From Methanosarcinales archaeon (GTDB lineage: Archaea > Halobacteriota > Methanosarcinia > Methanosarcinales > Methanosarcinaceae): a stretch of DNA of 9,422 nucleotides. Below, piece after piece: positions 9,281 through 9,422 of this stretch. Each line of letters begins with the position of its first letter. The first letter of the stretch is position 1. The DNA lies in the NCBI GenBank assembly GCA_012329085.1, contig JAAXQB010000343.1:1-9422 (forward strand), given 5' to 3'. Both the position numbers and the translations under genes were made by a program. The notes below the pieces were generated by a model. The model made no database searches, was not told where the DNA came from, and saw only the letters and a list, made by a program, of their open reading frames with translations.

Positions 9281-9422
9281 ATAGCTTGTTCAGAATGAAC
9301 AAGCGTATGAGAAAATCTTTGATTTTTGATAGCTTATTCTCGAAGAGAATAAGCGTATGAGAAAATTTTTAATTTTCGATAGCTCATTCGGAACAAATGG
9401 GCGTATATTGGATTTTAGCGAG
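9281..9422. repeat. Array of hairpin units with compensating stem changes
   Basis: Three head-to-tail units begin with ATAGC at 9281, 9329 and 9379 (48 and 50 bp apart). The first stem of each is GCTTGTTC/GAACAAGC (9284-9291 with 9297-9304), GCTTATTCTC/GAGAATAAGC (9332-9341 with 9345-9354) and GCTCATT/AATGGGC (9382-9388 with 9396-9402, one G-T). Units 1 and 2 continue with GTATGAG and a second small stem: GAAAATC/GATTTTT (9311-9317 with 9321-9327) and GAAAATT/AATTTTC (9361-9367 with 9371-9377). Stems change on both sides so that pairing is kept. Unit 3 diverges after GTAT, and the array may continue past the window. Confidence 0.8.

Noticed and set aside
8525..9422. CRISPR array
   Set aside because: The 112-bp repeats are contiguous with no spacers, and the units at 9281-9422 are hairpins with varying stems, not identical repeats between unique spacers. 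No cas gene is present.

Overview
The window is a low-GC archaeal ribosomal RNA operon on the minus strand, plus one protein gene inserted at its distal end. The 16S sequence, the AT-rich spacers, the 16S-tRNA-Ala-23S-tRNA-Cys-5S order and the bulge-helix-bulge (BHB) processing stems point to Methanobacteriales. From memory of 16S sequences a Methanosphaera-like organism fits best, but this was not tested by alignment.

Read in the direction of rRNA transcription (right to left): 9422-8776 is AT-rich DNA without a credible gene; it holds an array of short hairpin units with compensating stem changes (9281-9422) and a perfect dyad (8880-8903). At 8775-8525 lie two complete and one partial copy of a 112-bp direct repeat, each with a minus-strand TATA box, so the rRNA promoter appears to be triplicated. 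A leader of about 330 nt follows, carrying the 5' strand of the 16S processing stem. Then come 16S rRNA (8195-6717), tRNA-Ala(UGC) (6627-6555), 23S rRNA (6367-3441), a truncated tRNA-Cys copy (3349-3311), tRNA-Cys(GCA) (3264-3193) and 5S rRNA (3117-2991).

Beyond that 5S gene, on the plus strand, is an 848-codon AAA+ ATPase gene (356-2902), and beyond it a second 5S gene (126-1). The two 5S copies share 165 bp with a single difference, so the ATPase gene sits between direct repeats of 5S rDNA. This is the most unusual feature of the window. The ATPase has an intact Walker A, Walker B, sensor 1 and arginine-finger region. Its roughly 520-residue N-terminal part is not recognised.

Working together: transcription would start at up to three promoters, the precursor would fold so that both 16S and 23S are enclosed by long helices containing canonical BHB motifs (3-nt bulge, 4 bp, 3-nt bulge), the splicing endonuclease would release the rRNAs, and the tRNAs and 5S would be cut from the spacers. 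The ATPase gene is convergent with the operon's 5S gene and has no clear terminator before it.
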